47,357 bases of DNA from QHXW01 sp035297145 (GCA_035297145.1 DATGZN010000099.1:1-47357); one strand, 5' to 3'; positions 25,697-34,572 are shown, counted from the first letter of the stretch. Made by a program: numbers and translations. Notes: generated from the sequence alone by a model not told the origin.

Positions 25697-26545
25697 TCAT
25701 TTCTCCACGGGTTCGTCCAGCAACAAATTCCGTTGCGGGCGGATCGGCGCTTTCCAAATGAACGCGAACAGCGCCACCAAAACACCCGAACACAGAAGGC
25801 TTGCTTCGGGGCCGTAATCGCCGCCGCTCCACAAGACCCCGGCGTTCCAGTGCATCTCGTAACCCGTCACCCCTATTTTAATCCCACTAACGTCCGCCCC
25901 GAATAAGGGCAGCGTAAAGTTCCATCCGAAATGTAAACCGAACGGTAGCCACAGGTCGCGGCTGCGCAGAAACGCATAGCCGAACAGGATGCCAAACCCA
26001 GCCGTGTTGAGGACGCTGACGGTGGTCGGGTGAGGATTAAAGGCATGCAACAGGCCGAACAGCACCCCCACAGGCAGAATAGTGGCGAACGGTCCAACGC
26101 TGCGCAGCAGCACTTGGAAACCGTATCCGCGGAACAGCACCTCTTCGCCCGCGGCGCCGAAAATCAGCATGATCATCACCCACACAAACACGCGCCAGTG
26201 CGCCTCCACGCTGCCAGGCTGCAAGCTGGCTGCGTGAACCGCCAGAGGACTCCCCAGAACTAAAAGCGCCGAAGCCACCCCGCCGGCGAGTCCCCATACG
26301 AGATTGTGCGCCGAGGTCGGATTCCAGTGAAAGCCGATGTCCGCGAGCTTCCGGCCTTCGTAAATGCGCAAGGTCAGAATGTTGGTGGCCACCCCTGAAA
26401 TGAAAACGCTCAGCGCTGAGCCGGCGAACAGCCCCAGCACCGTGGCGAATCCGCTAATCGCAAAGAAAGTCAAAAACAAAATGTAGAAAAAAATGTAGAG
26501 ACCAACTTGCAGTGCGACGCGCAGGGGATCCACGTGCCCGGGCAT
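25697..26545 (-). CDS. CPBP-family intramembrane metalloprotease
   Basis: 282-residue membrane protein with about seven helices and the conserved CPBP (CAAX protease/Abi) motifs: EExxxR at E134-E135-R139 (GEEVLFRGYG), a His at 167 (GLLHAFNPH) and HxxxN at H205-N209 (GLHFGWNF). These residues form the metal-dependent active site in the inner membrane. Family members cleave prenylated or transmembrane substrates or act in bacteriocin immunity; nothing here indicates which. It lies two bases downstream of the GHMP kinase and one base upstream of the BamE-like gene, so the three are one operon. Confidence 0.9.
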   Translation of the reverse strand: MPGHVDPLRVALQVGLYIFFYILFLTFFAISGFATVLGLFAGSALSVFISGVATNILTLRIYEGRKLADIGFHWNPTSAHNLVWGLAGGVASALLVLGSPLAVHAASLQPGSVEAHWRVFVWVMIMLIFGAAGEEVLFRGYGFQVLLRSVGPFATILPVGVLFGLLHAFNPHPTTVSVLNTAGFGILFGYAFLRSRDLWLPFGLHFGWNFTLPLFGADVSGIKIGVTGYEMHWNAGVLWSGGDYGPEASLLCSGVLVALFAFIWKAPIRPQRNLLLDEPVEK

Positions 26546-26547
26546 GG

Positions 26548-27558
26548 TCAGTCGGCGGCCGTGCGGATGCGCACGCCTTGCTCGGCCACGCGAACCGGGA
26601 TCACCGTCGCTCCTTCGGCCGCGATAGCGTTGGAAACTCGCTCCTTCGCGCCGCGCTCCACCAGAAAAAACACGCAGCCGCCGCCGCCCGCTCCACAGAC
26701 CTTGGCGCCCACGGCTCCCTTGCGGCGCGTCACGTCCACCAGGTGGTCAATCAAGGGTGTAGTGATGCCTGGGGCATTCCTTTTGCGGGTCGCCCACTCT
26801 TCGCGCAGCAGCCGGGCGGTCTCTTTCCAATCGCCACGCTCGAGCGCCTGCCGGATGCCACACGCGATGGAAGCGATGTGGTCGAAATTGCGATGCACCT
26901 TGCGATCGCCATCGATGTACGCCTTCATGACCTCCCAATTGTTGATGCCCGAATTCCGCGGCTCGCCGGTGTATGCCAGCACCACGCGTTCATTGAGATC
27001 GTCGTGGCCGACCGCCAACGCCTTGCGCACCACTCCGACCTCACTCAATTCGATGGCGCTCGCGCCGCCGTACATGGCGGGGTAATAGTCCTGCGCACCC
27101 GTTGGCACACGAATGATCTGCGCCTCGATGTTCTGCGAAATCTCCCGCAGCTTCTCGATCTTGTGGCCGGCGCCGGTCAGCCGGTTGAGCGCCGAGGAAA
27201 CAGCAATGATGAGCGTCGAAGATCCGGCGATACCCCCGCCGGCGGGCGCCTCGGAGTCCGTGGCAAGCTCGATTCCCACCTTCGGCGCAAAGAATTTCAC
27301 CAAGTGGGCCAGCAGCGGCAATCGGTACCTCTTCACCGCTCTCAATGCATCCAAAGAATCAAACTTCTCTACTCCGCCAAGATCCTTGGAACGCAGGACA
27401 ATTTTCCGGTCGCTCCGCGTTGCCAGCCGGCAGCTCGCGTACCGGTCCACGGCGAAGTTCACTGTGACCGCCCCCGCGTGGAAAAGAAACAGAGGCCAAA
27501 TATCGATGGTTCCGCCCGCAATATCGACGCGGCACGGCGCTTTCGAAACGATTGTCAT
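26548..27558 (-). CDS. GHMP-family sugar kinase (heptose-7-phosphate kinase-like)
   Basis: 336-residue cytoplasmic kinase. The N-terminal SKAPCRVDIAGGTIDIWPLF matches the substrate-binding start of heptose/fucose-type GHMP kinases. The ATP-binding loop is EAPAGGGIAGSSTLIIAVSS (Pro-x3-Gly-x-Gly-Ser-Ser) and the C-terminal motif is VGAKVCGAGGGGCVFFL. Length fits D-glycero-D-manno-heptose 7-phosphate kinase and relatives (330-350), but no heptose pathway genes adjoin it, so the sugar is uncertain. First gene of a three-gene leftward operon, divergent from the metallo-beta-lactamase gene. Confidence 0.87.
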   Translation of the reverse strand: MTIVSKAPCRVDIAGGTIDIWPLFLFHAGAVTVNFAVDRYASCRLATRSDRKIVLRSKDLGGVEKFDSLDALRAVKRYRLPLLAHLVKFFAPKVGIELATDSEAPAGGGIAGSSTLIIAVSSALNRLTGAGHKIEKLREISQNIEAQIIRVPTGAQDYYPAMYGGASAIELSEVGVVRKALAVGHDDLNERVVLAYTGEPRNSGINNWEVMKAYIDGDRKVHRNFDHIASIACGIRQALERGDWKETARLLREEWATRKRNAPGITTPLIDHLVDVTRRKGAVGAKVCGAGGGGCVFFLVERGAKERVSNAIAAEGATVIPVRVAEQGVRIRTAAD

Positions 27559-27563
27559 GCGGA

Positions 27564-27586
27564 TGTTCGATTAAGACTAACGAACA
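27564..27586. promoter_or_regulatory. Inverted repeat in the divergent kinase/hydrolase gap
   Basis: TGTTCG (27564-27569) and CGAACA (27581-27586) are perfect inverted arms; with a one-base bulge they extend inward as TTA and TAA around the centre AGAC. The dyad lies six bases upstream of the kinase start codon, in the region where promoters for the kinase operon and the divergent hydrolase should be. A repressor operator is the simplest reading, but no promoter hexamers are clear and no regulator gene is adjacent. Confidence 0.35.
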
Positions 27587-27693
27587 TAGCACACCAGATG
27601 GGCGCATCCGCCTGCGCCGCGTGGCTATCCAGCCCCATTCCCATTCTCAAAGTCCCCTGCAACGCTTCACTCCCAACCCGCATCAAAACAACT

Positions 27694-28617
27694 GTGCTAC
27701 GCAGAGCCCTGATTGGCGGCGCCGCCGGCGCCACAGCCCTGGGAGTATTCGCTTACCGCGCCGCTCCCGCCTTCTGGCAGCAATACAGACGCGAAGTCGG
27801 CCGGCCCATCCTGGAACCATCCGCGCACCCCACGCCTGAACGTTGGCCCGATCGTGGCCTGCATGTCGCCTGGCTGGGTCACAGCACCCTGCTGCTCAAA
27901 ATCGACGGCATGACCATCCTCACCGACCCGGTTTTCAGCGATCGCGTGGGCTTGAGCCTCGGCCCGCTCACCCTCGGCCTGAAACGCCTGACTGCGCCCG
28001 CCTTGTCTCAGAAGCAAATCTCACGGCCCGACTTGATCCTGGTCTCGCATGCGCACATGGACCACCTCGACATTCCGAGCCTGCGCGCTCTTGAGAACCG
28101 GCGCGTCGATGTCATTACTGCGTCCAAGACGTCGGATCTCCTTCGCGTGAATCGCTATCGCAGCGTGCAGGAGTTGGGATGGGGCGAAACCGTCCGCGTC
28201 GGTCCCGCGAAGGTCCGCGCGGTGGAAGTCAATCACTGGGGCGCGCGCATGCGCACCGACACTTACCGCGGCTATAACGGGTACATGATCGAGGTCGGGC
28301 GCTACCGTGTTCTTTTCGCGGGCGACACCGCCAACACCAACGCGTTTCAATCGCTGCGCACTTCCAAACCGGTGGATTTGGCCATCATGCCGATCGGAGC
28401 GTACAACCCCTGGATCTACTATCACTGCACTCCCGAGCAAGCCTGGCGCATGGGCAACGACGCCGGCGCGGAGTTCTTCGTTCCCGTCCACCACCAGACT
28501 TTCCAACTCAGCCGCGAACCCTTCACTGAGCCCATCGAGCGCTTCCACCAAGCTGCCGCCCACCACTCCGATCGTGTAGCGCTGTCGGGCATCGGCCAGG
28601 AATTTCACATCTCGTAA
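27694..28617 (+). CDS. Metallo-beta-lactamase-fold hydrolase (NAPE-PLD/UlaG-like)
   Basis: About 307-residue hydrolase with the metal motif SHAHMDHLD (HxHxDH, first His at residue 119), preceded by VAWLGHSTLLLKIDGMTILTDP-type strands and followed by VNHWGAR, FAGDTANT and PVHHQTF metal-site segments. This is the family of N-acyl-phosphatidylethanolamine phospholipase-like and L-ascorbate-6-phosphate lactonase-like enzymes. The N-terminus, VLRRALIGGAAGATALGVFA, is a membrane anchor or signal. The start is uncertain: GTG 27694 places charged residues before that helix, while ATG 27598 would add 32 residues unlike the family. The long open frame further upstream is antisense to the kinase gene. 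Confidence 0.8.
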   Translation: MLRRALIGGAAGATALGVFAYRAAPAFWQQYRREVGRPILEPSAHPTPERWPDRGLHVAWLGHSTLLLKIDGMTILTDPVFSDRVGLSLGPLTLGLKRLTAPALSQKQISRPDLILVSHAHMDHLDIPSLRALENRRVDVITASKTSDLLRVNRYRSVQELGWGETVRVGPAKVRAVEVNHWGARMRTDTYRGYNGYMIEVGRYRVLFAGDTANTNAFQSLRTSKPVDLAIMPIGAYNPWIYYHCTPEQAWRMGNDAGAEFFVPVHHQTFQLSREPFTEPIERFHQAAAHHSDRVALSGIGQEFHIS

Positions 28618-28665
28618 TCGCGCGGACGGGCTAACATAAACTCCTGCCAATCGTCAGGAGACATG

Positions 28666-29184
28666 ATGAAGACAATCCTGCTCTGTCTCGTTCTGGGCGC
28701 TGCTGCTCTGCACGCTGAAGATCCTTATGAGGGCCTTTGGAAAGGCTACGACGGCGAATGGGGTCACGTTTCCCGGCAACTTATCGCGTTGGCGGAAGCC
28801 ACGCCCGCCGAAAAGTTCGCGTGGCGACCAGCCGAAGGTGTGCGCTCCATGAGCGAAGTCTATATGCACGTCGCGCTCGCAAATTTCTATTTGTTGAGCG
28901 TGACTGGCCCCAAGCTGCCCGCCGACATAAAGTCCGAAAACATGGAGGGCGCAGTTACCTCGAAGCGGGAAGTAATCGAGTGGCTGAAGCGCTCGCTGGA
29001 TGCCGTTGAAACCGCGCACGTCGCCGTAAAACCTGCCGATCTCCAGCGCAAAGTCAAGGTCAATGGCCGGGATTCCACGGTGGATGCCATGTACCTGCGT
29101 ATCATCGTCCATGCCAACGAGCATATGGGCCAGTTGGTTGCCTACGCACGCATGAATGGCATTGTGCCGCCCTGGTCGAAGTAG
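28666..29184 (+). CDS. Exported DinB-like four-helix protein
   Basis: 172-residue protein with an N-terminal signal peptide (KTILLCLVLGAAALHAE) before a DinB/YfiT-type helical bundle. Candidate metal His ligands are in SEVYMHVALANFY and in VHANEHMGQLVAYARMNG, the usual DinB triad spacing. DinB-type proteins are mostly cytoplasmic thiol or detoxification proteins, so the signal peptide suggests a periplasmic variant. AGGAG at 28656-28660 is five bases from ATG 28666 but only two from ATG 28663; the second is preferred. It converges with the ankyrin gene, six bases apart. Confidence 0.78.
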   Translation: MKTILLCLVLGAAALHAEDPYEGLWKGYDGEWGHVSRQLIALAEATPAEKFAWRPAEGVRSMSEVYMHVALANFYLLSVTGPKLPADIKSENMEGAVTSKREVIEWLKRSLDAVETAHVAVKPADLQRKVKVNGRDSTVDAMYLRIIVHANEHMGQLVAYARMNGIVPPWSK

Positions 29185-29190
29185 CTGGAT

Positions 29191-31218
29191 CTACCGGGCC
29201 GCCCGCTCTGCGGGTTCTATCCCGTTGGCCAGAGCCACAGTCGCCCAAGCGGTCCCCGCCGCGGATACCCATTGATCGTGATCGTAAGGGAATCCACTCT
29301 GGAAGTACGGTTGGAACTTCACAGCGCGGCTCTTAACATGCCAGGATCCGTCTGGCCGTTGGGTCTTGAGCAGAAACGCGGCCCCGCTACGGTACGCAGG
29401 ATCCATGGCGTTCAGCGCCCCAGACTCCTCCAAGGCGTAAAGCGATTCGCCAGTCGAATACGCATCGCTCTCCAGATGCAAATTTCCCGCCCATCCGCCG
29501 TCTGCGCGTTGGCTCGCTAACAGCCCTTTGGCCGCCTCCCGCACCTTCTCCGCGCTGACTCCGGCCCATTTCAACCCCACCAGGAGCATGGCGCGGTCAT
29601 CTGTCGTCTTGGGCTGTGCCTCCAGCAGATAGTCACGCGCGCGCGCGATTCGTTTATCGAATTCCGCTTTCAATCCCGGCGGCCCGTAGAGTTGCATCAC
29701 GCGAACTCCCAGCGCCGCGCGGCTGATGGCTCCCTCTTCGATCGGGGGGCGAGAAATCGCGCCGAAGAACCAGGACCCATCCAGAGCCTGTTCCTCCGCA
29801 ACGTTGACGATCATGGCATCCGTCGTTGCATCAGCCGGATATTCCGCGGCTGCGAGGCCCAGCAACGAATACATCAGCGTGTCCGCCGCCCCCGGCGGAT
29901 CGAGTCTTTGCAGCAACCCTTCCTGAAAGGCCATCCACTGCGATTTGACAACCTTCAATTGCTCCTGAGCCGCCCCGTCATCCACCGGTACGTGTGCCTT
30001 CTGGGCAGCCGCTACGGCCATCGCTGTGAAATTCTGGTGATGGCATCCCACGCATCCGCTCTCTTTGAAAAACTCCGTGCTCGATCGCTGCAGTAGCACG
30101 ATACTGCGAGCTATGGCAGTCTTGGCGTCTACCGGCGCAGAAACCGCGGCCTCTGCAGGACTGCCATTCTGCGTTCCCTCGCCCCCCGCCTTTTGCAGCA
30201 ACCCGACGACCTCCGGATCGCCGTATTTTCGGGACCAATCAAGGGCGGTCTCGCCGGCCAGGCTCTTAGCCTTCAGATCGCATCCACTGGCCGTAAGCAA
30301 TCGGGCGACATCGGCATTCTGAGTCTCCGACGCCACCGCCAGCATGAGGGGCGTCATGCCACGAATGTCTTGAGCATTCACCTTTGCCCCCGCGTCGATC
30401 AGCGTTTTCACGAGTTCGGGGGTGCCGTACGGCGCTGCGTACAACAGCGGCGTCAGATGATTCAACCCGATCGGACCTTTTCGCACCTGGAGCGACCCGC
30501 TCGTGGCGGCATTCACGTCGGCGCCCTTCGCCAGCAACAGTTTCACCATCGCCAGGTTCCCCGCCCCGGCTGCATATTGCAGCGGAGTATCGCCCTTTCC
30601 GGTGGCTGCGTTCACATCGACGCCCTTCTCGACAAATAGCCTCACCATTTCGAGATCGTTCGCACTCGCTGCGGCCAGAAGCGGCGTGAACTCTCCCTCG
30701 CCCGACGACATCCTCGGCTGCGACATCCCTCCCTTCTCACCTGGAACCGCGGTACCCGGTTCAGCCGCACTTGCCCCGACGCTCTTCAACTTGGCGCCGT
30801 GCGCGATCAGAAACCGCACGACATCGATTGACCCGGCGGTCGAAGCCGCCACCAGCAACGCCGTCATGCCTTGCTTGGATCGCGCATTCACGTCAGCCCC
30901 TGCGTCCACCAGAAGCCGGACTTTTTCCAGGTTGGCCGCGGCCCATATCAGCGGTGTGACGTCGAATGCGTTCTTGAGCTTGGCGTCCGCGCCCGCGGCG
31001 AGCAGCAGTTTCACTGCCTCGGGACTCCCTACCGCTGCCGCATACATGAGCGGCGTGGCGCCGTGCCGGTCTTTACTATCAATATTCCCCGTGGCTATCA
31101 GCCGCTTAAGTTGAGCGACGTCGTTGGCGCGGATCGCTTTGTAGTACTCGTCGCTGGAACTACCGGCGGTAAGCGCGGTCACCGCCAGTGCAAGCAAAGC
31201 GGTACTTCTTATCCACAT
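29191..31218 (-). CDS. Exported ankyrin-repeat / CxxCH / alpha-toroid fusion protein
   Basis: 675-residue exported protein with three parts. After a signal peptide come about eight ankyrin repeats (residues about 22-342; DRHGATPLMYAAAVGSPEA, GKGDTPLQYAAGAGNLAMV, IRGMTPLMLA), interrupted by a Gly/Pro/Ser insert near 145-178. Then ESGCVGCHHQNF gives one CxxCH heme c site at 389-393. The last 270 residues have prenyltransferase/squalene-oxidase-like repeats (SQRADGGWAGNLH, TQRPDGSWHVKS), i.e. an alpha/alpha toroid; the Asp-rich catalytic motif of hopene cyclases is not seen, so activity is unclear. GGAGG about seven bases before ATG 31218 fixes the start. It probably works in the periplasm as a binding or electron-transfer protein (inference). 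Confidence 0.82.
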   Translation of the reverse strand: MWIRSTALLALAVTALTAGSSSDEYYKAIRANDVAQLKRLIATGNIDSKDRHGATPLMYAAAVGSPEAVKLLLAAGADAKLKNAFDVTPLIWAAANLEKVRLLVDAGADVNARSKQGMTALLVAASTAGSIDVVRFLIAHGAKLKSVGASAAEPGTAVPGEKGGMSQPRMSSGEGEFTPLLAAASANDLEMVRLFVEKGVDVNAATGKGDTPLQYAAGAGNLAMVKLLLAKGADVNAATSGSLQVRKGPIGLNHLTPLLYAAPYGTPELVKTLIDAGAKVNAQDIRGMTPLMLAVASETQNADVARLLTASGCDLKAKSLAGETALDWSRKYGDPEVVGLLQKAGGEGTQNGSPAEAAVSAPVDAKTAIARSIVLLQRSSTEFFKESGCVGCHHQNFTAMAVAAAQKAHVPVDDGAAQEQLKVVKSQWMAFQEGLLQRLDPPGAADTLMYSLLGLAAAEYPADATTDAMIVNVAEEQALDGSWFFGAISRPPIEEGAISRAALGVRVMQLYGPPGLKAEFDKRIARARDYLLEAQPKTTDDRAMLLVGLKWAGVSAEKVREAAKGLLASQRADGGWAGNLHLESDAYSTGESLYALEESGALNAMDPAYRSGAAFLLKTQRPDGSWHVKSRAVKFQPYFQSGFPYDHDQWVSAAGTAWATVALANGIEPAERAAR

Positions 31219-31326
31219 AGGCACCCCTCCTCCGTGGTTCGCACTATGATACACGAATAGTGCCTAGAGTAGTCAGCACGTTTCAGCCCTCGACCGCGCA
31301 TCTCATCGCAATGGCATGATATGTGA

Positions 31327-33222
31327 ATGCCTTCTGCCTCGGTTAGACGAGTCCCGCGTTCGTTACTTGTGTATCTGTTAGCGCTGCCGCTTGCGGCGCA
31401 GAACCATAAAACGTGGAGTGACTACGGAGGCGCAGCCGATGCCGCCCAATACTCCGCCCTCGGGCAGATCAACCGCTCGAACGTAAGCAGGATCGAGGTC
31501 GTGTGGTCTTATCCGACCAGTGACGGCAATAAATATTCGTTCAATCCCCTCGTGGTCGACCGGACCGTGTACCTCATGGCCAGGAACGACTCGATCATCG
31601 CGCTCGATGCAGTGACCGGCAAAGAGATCTGGTCGCACCCCGCCGAGCCCGGCACCAACATCATCACCAACCGCGGGATCAACTATTGGGAAAGTAAAGA
31701 CCGCTCCGACCGGCGATTGCTCTATGCCAGCAACCATTGCCTGCGGGCGATCGACGCGCGCACGGGACGCGACATTCTGTCGTTTGGCGATCACGGCCGG
31801 GTAGATCTCAAGCAAGGACTCGACCGCGACCCGCGTACAATCAGCCTGGTCCAATCCACAACCCCGGGGAAGGTGTTCGAAGATCTGCTGATCCTCGGTT
31901 CCGCTACGAACCAAGGCTACGGGTCAGCGCCCGGTGATATCCGTGCCTTCGACGTGCGCACGGGAAAGCTGGTTTGGACCTTTCACACCATTCCGCGTCC
32001 CGGAGAGTTTGGCTACGACACCTGGCCAAAGGATGCATGGACACGCGTGGGCGGCGCCAACGCCTGGAGCGAGCTTTCTCTCGACGAAACCCGCGGTATC
32101 CTCTATGCGCCCACAGCCAGCGCCAAATACAACTTCTACGGCGTGGACCGCCGCGGAGCAAATCTTTTCAGTAACTGCTTGCTAGCTCTCGACGCCAGAA
32201 CCGGCAAGCGCCTCTGGCATTTTCAGATGGTGCATCACGACATTTGGGACTACGACAACCCCACCGCTCCCAAACTCCTTACCGTGCGGCACGAAGGCAA
32301 GTTTGTCGACATCGTCGCTCAGGTGACCAAACAGGGATTTGTCTGGGTGTTCGATCGTGTTACCGGCGCTCCGCTGTGGCCGATCGAGGAACGTCCCGTG
32401 CCCAAGTCAGACATGCCCGGAGAGGAGACTTGGCCGACTCAGCCGTTCCCGGTGAAACCGCCCCCGTTTGCGCGCCAGAAATTCACCGTTGACGATCTCA
32501 GTCCGTTTCTCAGCCCCGAAGACCGCGCGCGCTTCCGCGACCAGATTCTGAGCGCACGAAACGAAGGCCTGTTCACTCCGCCGGGACGCCGCGACACCGT
32601 CGAAATGCCCGGCAACAACGGTGGAGCCAATTGGGGCGGAGCCGCGGTCGACGGTGCGAAAGGCCTCCTGTATGTCGTGTCGAAGGATCTTCCAGCGATG
32701 TTGAAGCTGGAAACAAGACCGCAGCCGGATCAGCCGCCGGCATCGTCCGTCGGCGAGCACTACTACAGCGGTTTCGGCTTCATGATCGCGAGTGACGGAC
32801 TCTCGCCCATTGCTCCGCCGTGGACGTCCTTAACCGCCTACGATCTGAACGAGGGCACCATTAAGTGGAAGATCCCGCTGGGCGAAGTCCCGGAACTTGC
32901 CGCGAAAGGGATCAAGAACACCGGCGCGCATTTCCCGAAAGTAGGTCCAGTGGTCACCGCCGGAGGCCTGATCTTCACGGGCACGCGCGATCACAAAGTG
33001 CGTGCGCTCGACGCCGAGAACGGGCGAGTGCTGTGGGAGCACGAACTGGATGCCGCGCTCGAGGGCATGCCTGCGGTTTACGAAGTGGACGGCCGGGAAT
33101 ACGTTGTCTTCTGCGCGTCGGCTGGTTCCAAGCCGAATCCGCCACCCGGGGAAAAGATCCGCGGCGCCTACGTGGCATTCGCGTTGCCGAAAGGTTTAGC
33201 GGAAGCAGCCAGACCGCACTAG
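31327..33222 (+). CDS. PQQ-dependent dehydrogenase, glucose/quinate type
   Basis: 631-residue periplasmic quinoprotein with a signal peptide (VYLLALPLAAQ) and a beta-propeller of tryptophan-docking repeats (GKEIWSH, GKLVWTFH, GKRLWHFQ, GTIKWKIP, GRVLWEHE). The active-site loop is VHHDIWDYDNPTAPKL with D308 as likely catalytic base, which is the pattern of membrane glucose and quinate dehydrogenases. The vicinal cysteine pair of alcohol dehydrogenases is absent, and there are no N-terminal membrane helices like those of membrane glucose dehydrogenase, so it is a soluble relative. It is not beside a cytochrome gene, unlike the first PQQ enzyme; substrate unknown. No clear ribosome site precedes ATG 31327. 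Confidence 0.87.
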   Translation: MPSASVRRVPRSLLVYLLALPLAAQNHKTWSDYGGAADAAQYSALGQINRSNVSRIEVVWSYPTSDGNKYSFNPLVVDRTVYLMARNDSIIALDAVTGKEIWSHPAEPGTNIITNRGINYWESKDRSDRRLLYASNHCLRAIDARTGRDILSFGDHGRVDLKQGLDRDPRTISLVQSTTPGKVFEDLLILGSATNQGYGSAPGDIRAFDVRTGKLVWTFHTIPRPGEFGYDTWPKDAWTRVGGANAWSELSLDETRGILYAPTASAKYNFYGVDRRGANLFSNCLLALDARTGKRLWHFQMVHHDIWDYDNPTAPKLLTVRHEGKFVDIVAQVTKQGFVWVFDRVTGAPLWPIEERPVPKSDMPGEETWPTQPFPVKPPPFARQKFTVDDLSPFLSPEDRARFRDQILSARNEGLFTPPGRRDTVEMPGNNGGANWGGAAVDGAKGLLYVVSKDLPAMLKLETRPQPDQPPASSVGEHYYSGFGFMIASDGLSPIAPPWTSLTAYDLNEGTIKWKIPLGEVPELAAKGIKNTGAHFPKVGPVVTAGGLIFTGTRDHKVRALDAENGRVLWEHELDAALEGMPAVYEVDGREYVVFCASAGSKPNPPPGEKIRGAYVAFALPKGLAEAARPH

Positions 33223-33243
33223 TAGCTACAGATGAGTCATCCA

Positions 33244-33262
33244 GTGCGGGCGCGTGCCGCAC
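33244..33262. terminator. Hairpin between convergent genes
   Basis: GTGCGG (33244-33249) and CCGCAC (33257-33262) form a perfect six-base GC-rich stem with a seven-base loop, placed between the converging stops of the PQQ dehydrogenase and the MFS gene. No T-run follows on either strand, so if it terminates transcription it does so weakly or with Rho. Confidence 0.4.
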
Positions 33263-33272
33263 GACAGCGTGT

Positions 33273-34529
33273 TTAAGCCAGCTTCATTCCCTTGGTTTCG
33301 CGCGCGAAGAGCAGCACGACCATCCCGAGCACGTAGATGAGTGCAACAGCGCTTGCTGCGCGTGCGAAGCTGCCCAACTGTGACACCAGGTAGCCAGTCA
33401 AGAACGGCCCCGAAGCAGCCAGTACGCGACCGGCGTTGAAGCAGAACCCGGAGCCTGTTGCCCGAATAGCGGTGGGATACAACTCAGGCAAGTAGATTGG
33501 GAAACCACTGAAGATTCCGTTGGTAAAGAAGCCAAGCACTGGCAGCATCACGAGCACGGTGCCATACGATCGCGGGGCCAGAAACGTTGCGGGGAGTGCA
33601 ATTGCCGCGCCGATCATCATCACGGCAAATGCGGGGCGCCGGCCGATGCGCTCCGCGAGCGGTGGGAATGCGAAGTACCCTACAATCGCGCCGGCGTTCA
33701 GGCTCATCACCGCATAGCTGACCATCGCGGTAACATCCGCGGGCGTCAGGCGTCCCGATTCGATCCGCTCGCGAACCAGGGAAGGCGTCCAGTTGGTCGC
33801 GCCCCAAAGTCCGAAAACCGCAACGAACGCCAGGGCAGCGCCAACAATGGTGTCGCGGCGCCGTGCCGGAGCAAACAGCTCCCATAGCGTCAGCCCGGCC
33901 GATCTGTCCGGTCTGGCCTGTGCCCATCGCTCCGGTTCGTGTATTTTCAGCAACGCGAATAATCCAACGAGCGCCGGCACGAGGCCCACGAAAAACATCA
34001 CCCGCCAGGAGTGTCCTGCGAGCAGCAGATATACGCCGGCCGCCAGAAAATATCCTGCGCCCCAGGCCGATTGCAGCACGCCCGCGCCCTTCACACGCAG
34101 TGATTCGGGCAGCACCTCCGCCACTAGCGTCGCGCCGGAGGCCCATTCGCCGCCCACGCCGAGCGCCGTAATAAAGCGATAAATCGCCAGTTCCCACCAG
34201 GAGTGCGCAAGGCCAGCCAGTCCCGTGAACACCGCATAGATCAGAATTGCGATCACCAGGGTGCGAGCACGGCCTAGGTAATCCGCTAGTATCCCGAGAA
34301 GGATGCCCCCGATTGCCCAGCCCACCAGAAAGATCGCCAGGATAATGCCGCCGTACCACCCGATGTTTTCAGCGGTGCTCTGGCTGCCAAGCAGTTCTCG
34401 CAGAGCCGGCGTCAGCACTAGGTTGTAGATGGTGGCGTCCATCGAATCGAACACCCACCCCAGCCACGCTACGAGCAACACCAGAAGCTGGTACCGCGAT
34501 AGGCTGGCTAACCCGCGTTTCGAGTTCAT
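33273..34529 (-). CDS. MFS transporter
   Basis: 418-residue inner-membrane secondary transporter with about twelve helices. The helix 2-3 loop reads ILADYLGRARTLV, and helix 4-5 has RFITALGVGGEWASGATLVA, both typical of the metabolite:H+ symporter / sugar porter branch. An acidic first helix (GWVFDSMDATIYNLVL) fits organic-acid or aromatic-acid carriers of that branch. No substrate can be assigned. It starts 43 bases after the stop of the permease-phosphatase fusion on the same strand and may be read through from it; no ribosome-binding site is obvious. Confidence 0.9.
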   Translation of the reverse strand: MNSKRGLASLSRYQLLVLLVAWLGWVFDSMDATIYNLVLTPALRELLGSQSTAENIGWYGGIILAIFLVGWAIGGILLGILADYLGRARTLVIAILIYAVFTGLAGLAHSWWELAIYRFITALGVGGEWASGATLVAEVLPESLRVKGAGVLQSAWGAGYFLAAGVYLLLAGHSWRVMFFVGLVPALVGLFALLKIHEPERWAQARPDRSAGLTLWELFAPARRRDTIVGAALAFVAVFGLWGATNWTPSLVRERIESGRLTPADVTAMVSYAVMSLNAGAIVGYFAFPPLAERIGRRPAFAVMMIGAAIALPATFLAPRSYGTVLVMLPVLGFFTNGIFSGFPIYLPELYPTAIRATGSGFCFNAGRVLAASGPFLTGYLVSQLGSFARAASAVALIYVLGMVVLLFARETKGMKLA

Positions 34530-34572
34530 TCGTAATTGATTCGTCCGCCTGAACCGTTTGCGTTAAAACGCG

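Noticed and set aside
26512..27597. Upstream part of a 701-codon open frame leading into the metallo-beta-lactamase gene
   Set aside because: It is the complement of the GHMP kinase gene with no recognisable domain, kept open by high GC.
32233..32256. Lanthanide signature in the second PQQ enzyme (HHDIWDYD)
   Set aside because: The same D-x-D occurs in glucose and quinate dehydrogenases that use calcium or magnesium, so it is not diagnostic in this branch.
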